The translations under genes and the position numbers were made by a program. 50,701 bases of DNA from Rachicladosporium sp. CCFEE 5018 (taxonomy: Eukaryota > Ascomycota > Dothideomycetes > Cladosporiales > Cladosporiaceae), in the NCBI GenBank assembly GCA_002077045.2, contig KZ111140.1, positions 746,527 through 797,227 on the forward strand, read 5' to 3'. The notes under the pieces were generated by a model. That model saw only the letters and a list, made by a program, of their open reading frames with translations. It searched no databases and had not been told where the DNA came from. Shown piece after piece: positions 21,874 through 33,622 of this stretch. Every line of letters begins with the position of its first letter. Position 1 is the first letter of the stretch.

Positions 21874-23935
21874 GGCTGAGTCAGGTATAGCGAGCCTGCG
21901 TATCTGCTGCAGTCTAGTTGCGGGACCAGCTCGCAACAGATAGATTCGCTGAGTCAGTGACTTGGTAGAGATAGAGTTGCGACAAGGAAAGAAAGGAAGC
22001 TAAGGCAACTTCTTGAATTGACAGGGAAGAACTAGGACATATACAATCCTGTAGATCAGCCGCAATGACAAGCGAAAATGGTATGGTTGCCTCACGGCAA
22101 TACATGGGTACAGTTGATGTACGTTGCCCCGGTCGTAACCGTCTGGAGTCATAGAGGCAGCCTGGCGCGGCACAGGCGATTAGTTAGCTAGCTTGCCAAT
22201 CGGGTGTGGGTACGACTAGGCACCATTGGACGGTACAATGACCAGATCGTGGTCGTTTCGCAGACCAACAATGCCAGGTGATCGCTTTCTGCGCGGCGGC
22301 AGTGGTCGGTTGCCTTGTTCTGCTGCGGAGTGAGCTCAAGCACTGCGCCCGAGTGCATGCATGAGAGCTGCATGCGGGCGCTGGGGCGGCCTCCCTGAGC
22401 TCATTTGCGAGAGACCAGTTTACTGTAACAGATCAGCTGATGATAGTGTTTGACAGAGCGCTGGCAAGAGCGCCGTATCGATGCGAAATCTCCGCATTGT
22501 ACCGATGCCAATGGTATCATGTCGCGGTGAAGACGTCGAAACATCTGTAAGCGCGCGCTGCGGAAAAATGCCTGAGGCAACACAATGTTCCTGCCTAGTC
22601 CACGCGGGCCTTGTGCCCGTCGATCGGCTCTCGATCGGCTCATACATTCCATGGTCAGTCACCACAACGCCTACGCCCCGGTACCTCAATTGTGCCGAGA
22701 CCTTCGCCAGCTCTCTCACACCCTCCACAGGTCCTCCCACAATGAAGGCAACTGTCTCGGATGATTCCCTGCTCCGGACGAAAGACCAGGTGAGGTCGAG
22801 GGAAGCTTATCTATGTATATCATATATGTACTCCACCACTCCCATCTCTCGCCCTATGCACTGTCGTGCTTTTGTCGCGGCTCTCAAGACCCAATGCCAC
22901 GTTCATGAGGTTGTCTAGTGCACATCACTGCGTCCAAGCAGCCTATGCCTTATGGCCAGCATGAATCTACCGACTGCAAGCTACGAGGCAACATACTGAC
23001 AGGTCGAGACAACCGCTGCTGCACCATACAGTGACTCCAGCGCGGGGTCGCGCAGATTGACAGCGCATCAGAGGCCGCAGACATGCATGGCCGAGAGCTT
23101 GCAGCTGCGAGTACAGACGAGTGGTGCTCAGCCACTTGCGCAGCTAGGCAGCCAATGGCCGCAATGACTCCGACTAGCTGGGTCTTGGGGCGCGGCCTTG
23201 ACTGTCGCTACTCTCCCGTTGTTGCGTTCCGGCTGCGATACGAGATCAAAGATCTTGACATGAATCAATTACTGCTGCAAGTCGCGTGCTTTCGCTTCAG
23301 CATCGCAGTGCGCTCACAGCGGCCTGTACACAAAGTCGAAACGAGGAGCACGTTGGCGCTCAGCAGCATGTGATGCTCTAGTGATTATAAGTTCGTGTTG
23401 CGCGAGGAGAGCAGCTACCTCTTCGATTCGAGGAGGATAGATGCGCAAGTTGAGTTGGCTTTCCACAAAGTCGATGTCTCCGCTATGTAAGGTATCTCAA
23501 TACCCTCTGTCAGATCGCAAGATCAGCTCTCTGTCTTTCGTCGCATCATTAAAGAATCATGTTCTGTGAGGCAGTGCGAATTTCTGGCACTTCAGCACTA
23601 ACAGGAGGCAAAACGATCTACAAGGGACCGCAGTCTCGTAAAATTGGGCAGTGTACACCCTCTACTAGGACCTGATCTTGCAGACTGGTTTCAAACGATA
23701 CTGCGCCGCTATATCTATCAATTTTTTGAATAATCTGAGGCATCACTGCGGTCACCGGGTTCAGGGCGCAGGTGTTGGTACTCATCAACTACCAACTTGG
23801 CACGAATCCTCCCAGCCCGACGACACAGTATATCAACATGTCCTCTCTGCTGTGTGACGGCGCAGATACGCCATCAGACCGAAACTTCCACGCCACCGAC
23901 GCCCCACTAAGCGCCAGAACCGAAAGCATCACGGC
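21874..23935. other. Gene-free stretch of about 2 kb
   Basis: No supported gene. Short open frames on both strands are out of phase with each other and lack domains. A 95-codon open frame at 22481-22918 and one at 23083-23373 show no coding signature. The right part must hold the promoter of the small zinc-ribbon gene; an upstream short frame starting at 23838 could act as an upstream ORF. Confidence 0.35.
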
Positions 23936-24476
23936 ATGGCGACACAAGTCTGCACGCACTGTGGCGGCGATGTAGATATCGAGATGATGTAAGCGAATCA
24001 TTGCTACGAACCTGACCTTATTGCTGACACTAATCATCAGCGCCGCACCGGCTTACTCGCGCAACGACCAACCCCAGGCAGCCAACGACGCTGCCATCGC
24101 CCACGCTATCCAAGAAGCCAACGCCCCGGTCGAACGTCACATCTGCCCCAGCTGCCGCAACATTGCCGTCGAGCGATTGAAGTCCGCGTCCAACGCCCTA
24201 AGATGGTGGTACGCAATATCCTGGCTCGCTCTCTTCGTCCTGCTCATCTGGACCCTGGCTGTGGCGTACACGACCAACAGCAACGTCAAGGCCTCCAGTC
24301 AGGCCGCGAAGTATTCGAGATACTACACGTATACAGTGACTTCGACTAGGACGACGACATCGATTAGGTATGGCTACGAGACTGTTACGTCTAGAATCAC
24401 GATAACCGCGTGTCCGGGAACAAGTACGACGAATTTTATTGTACCGGTGCAGACAGCGACGAGTACGGCAGGGTGA
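23936..24476 (+). CDS. Small zinc-ribbon, single-pass membrane protein (spliced)
   Basis: Two exons, 23936-23988 and 24041-24476, joined over a 52-base intron (GTAAGC donor, GCTGAC branch, ATCAG acceptor) give 162 residues. The N-terminus carries CTHCGG and, about 40 residues later, HICPSC, a two-CxxC pair typical of a zinc ribbon split across the intron. A transmembrane helix spans about residues 74-94 (WYAISWLALFVLLIWTLAVAY). The tail is Ser/Thr/Tyr-rich and probably outside or lumenal. Family unknown. The splice joins the first CxxC to the second in one frame, which supports the model. Confidence 0.65.
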
Positions 24477-24739
24477 TGGAACCTGTTAACATCTGGGTCG
24501 AGGGTTTGGACTTCAGGTAATTTGGCATTGGAACGGCTGTTCAACATGAAGCGAAGACAACGGTTTATAAACTTGATAATGAGAACAAGAATAGACATGT
24601 AAATGTTTCAATCACAGCTTATCTACCATCAAAATCGGTTGTCACGAAACGCCAAGCTACCTGAAGCCTTCCCCCAAAGCCACTAACTACCAGACCGTGA
24701 GATCGTTCAACGTGGTGGAACTGCCCAGTTGCGCATGAC

Positions 24740-25467
24740 CTAGTACCTTCCATAGCTGCTGCCTCCGTGGCTACTGCCATGATGCGAGCTGCCACCGTGA
24801 TGGCTCCCACTGTGCCCACTCTGCGGCCTCGGGCTCGTCTTCCCGCCCTTGTACTTGTCCTCCATCTTGCTGCCGAGGAAAGCGCCTGCTAACGTTCCAA
24901 GAATGCCGTGATCAGCCTTCTTGCCTAGGAAGTGACCACCGAGCCCGCCTGCTACGGCGCCCATGAAGCCACGCTCGCCCTCTTGCGGGTTATTAGGGTC
25001 GCGCGGGTCTGCATTGTAGCCGTATGGGTTCGCTGGGTCGCCTGAGGGAGGCGCGCCGGCGCCCCAAGGCTGTTGTTGATGTTGCTGATTTTGGGAGTTT
25101 TGGTCGTGTTGCTGTTGACCGTATTGAGGGGTTTGGTTGTATTGTGACTGTTGATTGCTAGAAGAACCTTTAGCTTTGCCGCGTGTTGCGCTGGTCTGGC
25201 GGAACAGCTAGCTTACTATTGATCATGGCCATAGCCTCCAGGTTGCTGCTGGCTGTTCTGGTAGCCCCCGTGCGCGGGCGGCTGTCCGTAGCCGCCACTC
25301 TGGCCATAAGGCTGCTCGCCGTAGGTCGGCGCAGGCGGACCGCCATATGCGCCAGTCTGGCCGTACGGTTGCTGTTGGTAGTTGCCTTGGCCCTGATCAT
25401 ACTGTTGGCCGTACTGGGGCTGCTGGGGCGGGTAGCCCTGCTGGTTGTGGTCGCAGGGTCCAGACAT
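24740..25467 (-). CDS. Glycine-zipper protein with Gln/Tyr/Gly-rich N-terminus (spliced)
   Basis: Exons 25217-25467 and 24740-25157, with a 59-base intron (25158-25216, GTAAGC donor, TTCTAG acceptor), encode about 222 residues. The first 150 residues are Gln, Gly, Tyr and Pro rich with PYGQ units. Near residue 162 comes GFMGAVAGGLGGHFLGKKAD, then HGILGTLAGAFLGSKMEDKYK. This alternating Gly pattern is the glycine-zipper 2TM domain, which forms paired membrane-associated helices. The end is His/Gly/Ser-rich. Fungal homologs are common but uncharacterised. Without splicing the first exon ends after GGYGHDQ at a TAG that overlaps the donor. Confidence 0.75.
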
Positions 25468-27315
25468 TATTGCGAGAGTGTGAGTTTAGCTGTGAGGAAT
25501 CAAGAGATGACTGCTGATGCGAAGAAGATAGGAGATGGGTTGCGATGGTGGGATGTAGGTAATGGGACTCGGAGCATAAATACTTGACCCCTCCATAAGC
25601 TGAGCCGGATGCGCACGCCGCGAACTGAGGCGGAGCTGCACAGGGCTGTGCCGACTCACGTCGCCACCTTGCGCTTGCTGCGTCGCAGTGAATGCTGAAC
25701 TCGTCGGATCATGCGCCATACCTAAGCGTACGTATGCTGTTGCTCGGCCGTCGGACAATTATGACGCTGCTTCTTCATGCGGAAGTCATGTTGGTCGGTG
25801 ATGTTAAGGCGATGTCCGAGGGAGACTCGAAGCAGCTTGTGCCAAGTGCTCTGACCAATTGGCATCATCGAACTTGCCCCACCGTGTCCGAGATGGTGAG
25901 GTGCCCTCGATGCGTGCTCCAGCTAGACTCGAGATGGACTTTGATCTGTCGCAAGCTGTTAGCCATGCATGTTCTAGATCCTCGGACCGACCTCCCAGTG
26001 TATCAATATCGACACATTCCGAGGGCTCGGACCGCCAACGTTGAATGTTGGTTGTGAGACCGCCCTCTCTTCGGAGTCGTCGCCGCATATAGATTGGCAC
26101 TGTATACTTGCGATGACAAGGAACAGTCCCCAGCGCCAGCACACACCACATTGCGGGCGAGTCACGTCAACGGGGATCTTCAATCTCGCTCCACGCAGAT
26201 CGACGGTGCGTGGGCGCTCACCCGTCATATCCACCCGGTTGCCAGAATATGCTGCAGCACAAGGCTTGAGCTCGACCACTGGGAACGAAGCCGTTCTCAC
26301 ATCGGTGTTCGAGAATGTGCATGCTAATTACGCACAAAACAACCGCTTCTGGGCAATGGAACTCGCACTGTTCACACTCGGCACCTGTCCACATGAAAGC
26401 CCAAGTGCCGGCCCCGGACGCGACCATGACTCCAAGACATCGCTTTGCCGCAATGCAGATGTTTCACATCTTCCCAGACCTGAAACATCACCAACTGCAG
26501 CACAACTCCGCTGACAAGCGGAGACTCATCCCTGCCCCCGACAATCAGCCTCTGGCCTTCTATCCGAAATGTCGCTGCTATTGAATTTTGGACAGGCATC
26601 CCTACGCATCACGGAGCTGGTGAAGCAGCCATTCGCTCCGGTCGAGCAGCAAGTGATCCTTTGGGTGTCAGCCCGTTGAGCGAATGGCAATGCATGGATC
26701 AGGTAGTATACCTGCCGAACGTATCTGTGCCTCATCGACATGCAATCTTGACAAGATCCCAGTGCGCGCACGTTGTGCGGCCGTGTCCTACCACACCAGG
26801 GCGGTGCGCGTGGCATTATCATTTTGACGACTTCTAGTCTATGGTGAGACCCAGCATCATCGCTTCGTTGCGAATATAGTCTCGCTCTCATCGCTACAAC
26901 GATATTGCTTCTCCCACCTTTGTTCTGGCGCCGGCGTCACTTGATACCCACTTTCTTTCTGCATTTCTCATTGTACAACACTAAACCCTGCGCTCGTGTA
27001 GCGGGACTATGGAGCTACACCGACACCACTAATTCCTACTGAGTTTCAGTGCGTCTCTACTACTGCCGGCCTCGAACACACTACAGCAGTGCTTTTGATC
27101 CTCGGTGTCAGCCACACTGCAGGTCTTCGTTGCGTGCGCCTGTTGGCTGCCGAGACATATGTGAAGATCTTATCACCAGTCGGAATCCAACAGCTCCACT
27201 CGAAGTTAAGTGCATCGCACACTACACGGCTAGCAACTTCGGCCTTGTATGACTTTCAGGCATACCTATCCTTTGCAATTTCTCTGGTGGCCTACCATAC
27301 TGGCCTTGGTCTACA
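25468..27315. other. Gene-free stretch of about 1.8 kb
   Basis: Overlapping frames of 60-157 codons occur on both strands between 25700 and 27250, but none has a domain, signal peptide or splice structure I can support. Promoters of the two flanking, outward-facing genes must lie here. Confidence 0.35.
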
Positions 27316-28548
27316 ATGTCGTTTACTGAGACACTACGATCGACATCATCGCCTACATCACGGTCTTTACCAACATCATCCGCTTCCAGCAGCACCGAGA
27401 TCTCTTGGGGACCTGCCATCACAGCCTCGCCACTCTCAGTGACAGATTTGGGAACGAGTACAGCTGCACCGGTACCAACACCTACGGTGGAGGCGAATCC
27501 ATTCGCGGCGCCGGCGACACGCGTGAGCAAGACGAACGAGATTGTCATCGCCACCACAGTGATCATTGGTACGATCATTCTACTCATTCTGGCCTGGGCA
27601 ATATACCGACGACGAAAAGGTGCACCCTATTCCGAGATCTTGCACATCAGACCAAGACCACCAAGCACTATTGTTCTCTCGCCGTCACCGACGCGGTCCA
27701 AGTTCTTTGGACTGCCCATAATGCGCGAGTCACGCTACTCTGTCCGCTCCTCCAGACATACGCTCACCATGCCTTTGCCGAACGATCAACGTCGGAAAGG
27801 ATCAATACCTCCAGACGTCCTCAGCCGCTTCCACACCCAGCATGCATACATTCAAGACACCTGGAAGACGAGTGCTCGCCTCGGGACTTACGACGCTCCA
27901 CCGCAAGCACATTCACCAACACCACCACCTCCTCCTCCCTGCAAGGAAAACACAAGTCGACCAAACCGCCAAACATTCCTGCTGCCTGCTAGTCCGGCAC
28001 CCTCAAAACGCAAGCTTGCGAAGGAGACAGAACTACCGCTCCATTCACCAGACTCGACTAGTAAGCTTATCCACAACGACTCGACGAGGGCAATGAAGTC
28101 CACACCCGAGGTGTCCGTCAAAGCAGCACATCCTGAGCCACTCACCTCCCTTCCCATGACCCCACCTGCAGCGGCCGTGGTCGACCGCTTCTCATGGACC
28201 AATACCCAAGCACCAAGTACGCCGCGTGCTAGCGTAGCGCCCTCGAGCTTCTCGCCAAGATCTGGACGAAGTAGTATACCTCGCTTTCGCACTGTAGTGT
28301 CCTGGGTACGAGGGCAGAACGAGCGAGGCCGAGGAGGTGAGGAAGCTGGACCTCGATTAGGACCAGGAAATTCGAAGTTGGGGGGCGAGGTGCCAGGAAG
28401 ACCAAGTATGAACGAGCTGAAAAACCACGCTGTGAAGCCGATACTTGCGCCCGTGGGCGTCGTAGGAGGCACGACGTTTGGCAAGTCTCGAGGCAGTACG
28501 GCGAAGAAGGGCGCTTGGAAACCGAGTCCTGACAGGCTTGCCGGCTAG
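27316..28548 (+). CDS. Single-pass membrane protein with Ser/Thr-rich ectodomain
   Basis: 410 residues. The first 70 are Ser/Thr/Pro-rich without a clear signal peptide, followed by one strong transmembrane helix at about 75-97 (IVIATTVIIGTIILLILAWA) and a basic stop-transfer sequence YRRRKG. The remaining 310 residues are cytosolic by the positive-inside rule and mostly disordered, with Pro-rich (PPPPPP), Ser and Arg clusters. This layout resembles fungal wall-stress sensor-like or Mid2-like proteins, but there is no WSC or Cys-rich domain, so the role is open. Antisense open frames over this gene are shadows of its GC-rich codons. Confidence 0.65.
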   Translation: MSFTETLRSTSSPTSRSLPTSSASSSTEISWGPAITASPLSVTDLGTSTAAPVPTPTVEANPFAAPATRVSKTNEIVIATTVIIGTIILLILAWAIYRRRKGAPYSEILHIRPRPPSTIVLSPSPTRSKFFGLPIMRESRYSVRSSRHTLTMPLPNDQRRKGSIPPDVLSRFHTQHAYIQDTWKTSARLGTYDAPPQAHSPTPPPPPPCKENTSRPNRQTFLLPASPAPSKRKLAKETELPLHSPDSTSKLIHNDSTRAMKSTPEVSVKAAHPEPLTSLPMTPPAAAVVDRFSWTNTQAPSTPRASVAPSSFSPRSGRSSIPRFRTVVSWVRGQNERGRGGEEAGPRLGPGNSKLGGEVPGRPSMNELKNHAVKPILAPVGVVGGTTFGKSRGSTAKKGAWKPSPDRLAG

Positions 28549-29291
28549 TATACATGCTTCACAAATTGCACAACTCATGGCTCTCCATTCAGACCACATC
28601 AACTAGACACGTGACCATCACCTCCCACGTGACCATGATCTGCACTTCGTCGGTTACTAGGCCGATCCCGTCGAAAGCAACAGCACTTCAGCCGCTCCTT
28701 GCCCCACTGCGGAAAGCTTGGCTGACAGAATTCCAATGGCTGCCACACCTGCATCTTGAAGTTCAAGTCCAAATGCCATTCGTTCGCGCTCGAAGTCAGC
28801 TATTCTATCGCACCGCATTCGCGAAGATCGACGTCCCGGCTGCTGGTCCAATCTTCGGCTTCGTCTGACCAACCCAGAGCGTAAGAAGGCTGACCCTTCC
28901 GTCGCTATCTCTACTATCTTCCGCCAAGTGCCTCCGCCAAGGATCATGGTAACCTCCTACTGCTTCAAGGTTGTGCTCCGGCTGTGCAGGTGGCGATCGC
29001 ACACTGCTAGAATTCGGCTTTGCCGCTTGCTGCTGATAGCTGTCGTTGTCGTACCCGCTGCTCGGGCTCCAAGTAGATGCAACACCACTTGGCCTGGCCA
29101 CCCACAAGCGCATCCCCGCCCTCTAGGGTTGCATTGGGCCTGCGCGGGTGATAAGCTCGCGTGGTAGGTTGGAGAATCTTATACGTAGCTCGGGTGCTGG
29201 TAGGTCGGTTCTTTGCGGTGTCTCGATTTCGATTGACGGTGTCGCGTGCGGCTTTCGTGTATCTTATCATTGGCTATTTAACATAGCTACA
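28549..29291. other. Intergenic, nothing firm
   Basis: About 740 bases. Open frames of about 100 codons exist on both strands (28554-28868 plus; 28657-28947 and 28805-29113 minus), but they overlap one another and show no recognisable domain. Also holds the promoter of the nucleoside transporter. Confidence 0.35.
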
Positions 29292-31315
29292 ATGGGTGTC
29301 GACCTCCACCGCGATGATGATCTGCCTGCGCATGACCCCGCGCTGAGTGCATCCCACCAGCACACGCATGGCCACCTCCATCATGACACGCATGGCGCGC
29401 ATACCGGCAACGACGTGCCGGTCTACAGCAAAGGCACGACTGACGAGCCTTCTGTGATCCCGAACCCAGACCACCAAGACCACCTCCACCATCGTCACCT
29501 CGCCTCCTCAGACATCAAGAGCGAGTCCTCCGACCCCAAAGCCCACAATGTGCACGACGTCGAGAAAGGCGGCATCTCCCCCGTCAGCACCCTAGCAGAA
29601 GAGGAAGAGCGCGACCCGCAGAGCCATAAGTTCTCGAACTTCTACGCCAAGTACAGGATATTCTTCCATGTCTTCATCTGGCTGTTCTTCACGGGATGGT
29701 GGATTGCGAGTCTGGTACTGCATCGGCCTGGCACTGCGCAGACGAAGAACTGGATTATCCCGTTCTTGCTATGGCTGGCGATCACGATCAGGATCATTAC
29801 GTTCCATGTCCCTGTCACGCTGGTGATGAATCCGGTCAAGAAGCTCTGGCAGATGACGGCTGTCAGGGTCGCGCACTTCGTCCCAGAGAAGTTCCGCACA
29901 CCTGCTTTTGCTGGCCTGACGATCGCGGTCATCATCGTGGGTGCCTTTGCGTCGGAAGAGAATGCTGATAACACGAGGGAGAATCGCGCTGTGAGCTTGT
30001 TCGGGCTGGTCGTGTGTCTCGCCGCACTCTGGGCCACTTCAAGAGACCGCAAGAGGATCAACTGGCATACCGTGATTATGGGCATGCTGGTGCAGTTCAT
30101 CGTGGCGCTGTTCGTGCTTCGCACAACTGTGGGCTACGATATCTTCAACTTCATCTCTACGCTCGCCCGCCAACTCCTGGCTTTCGCCGGCACTGGGTTA
30201 GCTTTTCTCACTTCCGAGGATGTGGTTAGCTACCCGTGGTTCTTAACTGGCGTCATCCCCGCGATCATCTTCTTTGTCGCGCTTGTACAGCTGCTCTACT
30301 ACTATGGCATCGTCCAGTGGGCCGTCGGCAAGTTCGCCGTGTTCTTCTTTTGGAGCATGCAGGTGTCTGGTGCCGAAGCTGTTGTCGCAGCCGCAACACC
30401 CTTCATCGGACAAGGCGAGAGCGCTATGTTGATCAAGCCCTTCGTCGCTCATCTTACGAAGGCCGAGCTGCATCAAATCATGGCCTGTGGTTTCGCCACC
30501 ATCGCTGGATCAGTGCTCGTGGCCTACATTTCCATGGGTCTGAACCCTCAGGCACTGGTCTCCTCCTGCATCATGTCCATCCCCGCCTCGCTCGCAATGA
30601 GTAAGCTCCGCTATCCCGAGACCGAGGAGACCTTGACCGCAGGCAAAGTCGTCGTGCCCGATGACGACGAGCACAAAGCCGCCAACGCGCTCCACGCTTT
30701 CGCCAACGGCGCCTGGCTGGGTCTCAAGATCGCCGGCATGATCGTTTCGACACTGCTGGTCATTATTGCACTCTTGAACCTCGTCTCTGGCTTGATGACG
30801 TGGTGGGGACGCTACATTGGGCTGTCGGGTGAATATGACCTGACCGTCGAGTTGGTTGTTGGCTACCTCTGCTACCCTATCGCTTTCCTATTGGGTGTGC
30901 CTCGTGGCCCGGATCTCATCCGCGTTGCGCGCTTGATCGGTGTTAAGATCGTCGCTGTAAGTCCCATCTGTGAAGATATCCTTCGTATCTTGGCTAAGAT
31001 ACTGACTCTATACTCTAGAACGAATTCGTCGCCTACCAAATGCTAACTCAAGACCCGTCCTACGCCGGTCTCTCTCCTCGCTCTCGTCTCATCGCCACCT
31101 ACAGCTTATGCGGCTTCGGCAACATCGGCTCCCTCGGAACGCAAATTGGTGTGCTGTCTCAAATTGCTCCGGGACGTGGTGGAGATGTCTCGAGGCTTGC
31201 GCTGAGTGCGCTCATGACGGGTATCTTGAGTACGCTGAGTAGTGCTGCGATTGCGGGGCTGTTGATCCAGGATGAGACGAGCTATATTGCTGTGGCGGCG
31301 ACGAAGATGATCTAG
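29292..31315 (+). CDS. Concentrative nucleoside transporter (CNT/NupC family)
   Basis: Exons 29292-30956 and 31019-31315 around a 62-base intron (GTAAGT donor, ATACTGAC branch, TCTAG acceptor) give 653 residues. CNT proteins bring nucleosides into the cell with a cation gradient. After about 130 cytosolic residues, membrane helices start at FFHVFIWLFFTGWWIASLVL. Family signatures include GTGLAFLTSEDV, the QVSGAEAVVAAATPFIGQGE core with its EAVVAAA motif, and MACGFATIAGSVLVAYISMG. The ANEFVAYQ motif is rebuilt exactly across the splice. SLCGFGNIGSLGTQIG follows near the end. The N-terminus is unusually His-rich. The start is the ATG at 29292; 48 upstream in-frame codons do not look coding. Confidence 0.92.
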
Positions 31316-31710
31316 GGAATGGTGATGAGGGGAATCTAGCTAGGACGGAATGAAGAAGATGCCGGCTATGTTCTCACCATGATCCGCTTCATGGTCATTT
31401 CGGTTGCGCTCAGACCTGGGTGAAACTACCCTGCAACACCTTTGCGGGCGTGACCGACTGTCCATATCTCGCGAAAGTGCTTGTAGCGGGTGCTGATTGA
31501 AATGTCACGCTGGCCAGGTGCTGGACACATGGTGATGTGAGTACGGTTGAATTTGCTTTTCATTTCTCATGTACAACACGACATATCGACGCTCTCGAAC
31601 CCATGCCGCCGGTATCAAAGATTGCCATTGAGCCACATTGTAGCGTATAGCATCGCCACTGTGACCACGAAACCAGTCACTGCATTCAAGCAAGCCGAAG
31701 CAAAGCCTCT
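31316..31710. other. Convergent intergenic region
   Basis: About 395 bases between the converging nucleoside transporter and disulfide isomerase genes. No gene or repeat seen. Confidence 0.35.
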
Positions 31711-32848
31711 CTACAGCTCCGTCTTGCCCTGCTCGCCACCGCGGAACACACTCAGCACATTGCTCCTTCGCACCAAGTCATCGACCTTATCAGTGCTCAG
31801 ACCGCCTTTCTTCAGCAGGCCCTGAAGCCTGGTGTACTCCTTCTCGACGTAGCCGGCGTTCTCCTCGCTCTTCTTGGCGACTTTGCCGTAGTACTCGGCA
31901 TACTTGTCGCCAGCGGCGCCGACAGCCTTCTCGAACTCAGCGTAAGCCGAGGCGCCACCGGATTTAAGAGTCTCGACGATGGAGTTCAATGATGGCACGG
32001 TGCCAGCGAGAGGGTTCAAACCACCGCCCACAGCACGGTATGTGCCTGCCTTCTCGTTGATGAAGGTAACGAGATCCTCCTCGGAGCGACCTCCACTGTA
32101 AGGTACACCCGTGGTGGAGCCCTCGGGGTAGTAGAAGATCGTCGGGTAGCTCTTCACACCCGCCTCCTGTGCGGTTGCCTTAGCATTTGGCGCCTCGCAG
32201 TCGACCTTGGCGATCAGGACCTCCTTCTCGGACACAAAGTCTGTGGCGAGTTTCTCCCAGGTCGGGGCGAGAGTCTTGCAGTGGCCGCACCATGGGGCGG
32301 TGAAGGCTACGAGAGCGTGCTTCGAGCCAGTGATTGAGGGAGAGAAGGTCGAGTCTGTAAGCATCTGAACGGCTGGTGGGGCGGTGTGAGGGGTCTTGGG
32401 CTTGAGGCTAGTTTTGGATGTGATCTGAGATCTGTCCGTCAGCAATCAATGATAGTGTCCAGTGGATGTTACAACGTACGAATGCCGTCAAACTCTCGAG
32501 ATCCCTTCCGCCCTTGTAGTCCTCCGGGGTATCGCTCTTGCCATCGAACCACTTAAGCGTAGGGAAGCCTTGCACACCGAACTTCCGTCCCAGATCCTTG
32601 TGGTCATCTGCATCAACTTTGCCGATTGTGACTTTGTCGCTGGCGAACTCGAAAGCACCGGCCAGCTCATCGTAGATCGGAGCAAGGGTCTTGCAGTGGC
32701 CGCACCATGGAGCAAAGAACTCGACGAGCGCTGGCTTGCCAGACTTGAGGACGATATCGTCGAAGTTAGTGGGGAGGAGATCTTTTACGGCGCTGAGGGC
32801 GGAGGCGCCGGTGAGGAGAGTCGCGACGAGGGGGCTGAGGCGAACCAT
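31711..32848 (-). CDS. Protein disulfide isomerase, Erp38/TigA type
   Basis: Exons 32480-32848 and 31711-32424 with a 55-base intron (GTACGT donor, GCTGAC branch, CTCAG acceptor) encode 360 residues, the usual length for fungal TigA/Erp38. A signal peptide covers about 1-20. Two thioredoxin domains each carry APWCGHCKTLAP, with active-site pairs at about Cys49/Cys52 and Cys169/Cys172. The C-terminal ERp29-like helical domain runs from about residue 255. The protein ends in KTEL rather than the classical HDEL/KDEL. It catalyses disulfide formation and exchange in the endoplasmic reticulum. A TACGTG core at 32879-32884, about 30 bases upstream, resembles half of an unfolded-protein-response element, which is weak evidence. 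Confidence 0.93.
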
Positions 32849-33622
32849 TTTGATAATCGTGCTTGCTATATCAGGAGGTACGTGTGTCCATAGGATATGG
32901 TTATGGATATGTTGGCCACTACATGGACATGTGTGTGATGTTCAGGGTCCAGGTGTGACAAACTCTCATGCAGTGCCAGCTGTCCACCAACGCTTCGCCC
33001 TTGCCACTGCTGCTCGTGCTCGTCCCTCTGCTTGTGTCTACATAATTATAGCCGCCAAACAAGGCGCCACGTTATATGGATCCGTGTAGAGCGATTACTT
33101 TCCCCGAGAGCGGTCTCTCCCTGATACAGCAGCTCAACAACATTCTTCCAGGGTCACGACGACGATAGCGGTACCTAGGACCCTTGAAGTACGAGGTGGG
33201 ATGTATACAGTTAGATCCCTTAGGTTGGAGTACGCCAGTTACGCTGATGACAGCGGGTTGCTTCACTGTGTGCGCAAGATGCATCGTTCTGTGCTCCCCA
33301 GTCTGTTCCGTTTCACTGTCAGGAGTGGTCTAGTGTCCGAGGTTGGTATGGCAAAATGTGCTGATCTTCCCGCATCCCATGAAAGAATCTCAGGATGGAA
33401 GTCTCATCATGACACCGGTGGATCAGCCGCTGACACAAGTCTAGGTCGTGCTGGCTGCCCTCGTTCTGAGGACGGCATATCAGATATGTCTGTATCATGG
33501 CCAAGACTGCACTTACACACAGCCCCTCGACACCAATCGATACCTCCGTAGCTCAAGAGCGACGTTCACTACGTATATAAGCTGGACCCGCGACTTCGCG
33601 TCTCTCCCCGAGTCGCTACGCC
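32849..33622. other. Intergenic; promoter of first F-box-like copy
   Basis: About 770 bases without a gene I can support. A TATATAAG box at 33574-33581 sits 42 bases before the ATG of the first F-box-like copy. Confidence 0.35.

Noticed and set aside
26041..26514. 157-codon plus-strand frame in the 25.5-27.3 kb gap
   Set aside because: No domain or promoter context, and equally long frames overlap it on the other strand.
27888..28484. 198-codon minus-strand frame
   Set aside because: Antisense to the single-pass membrane protein; Gly/Ser-rich translation with no domain.
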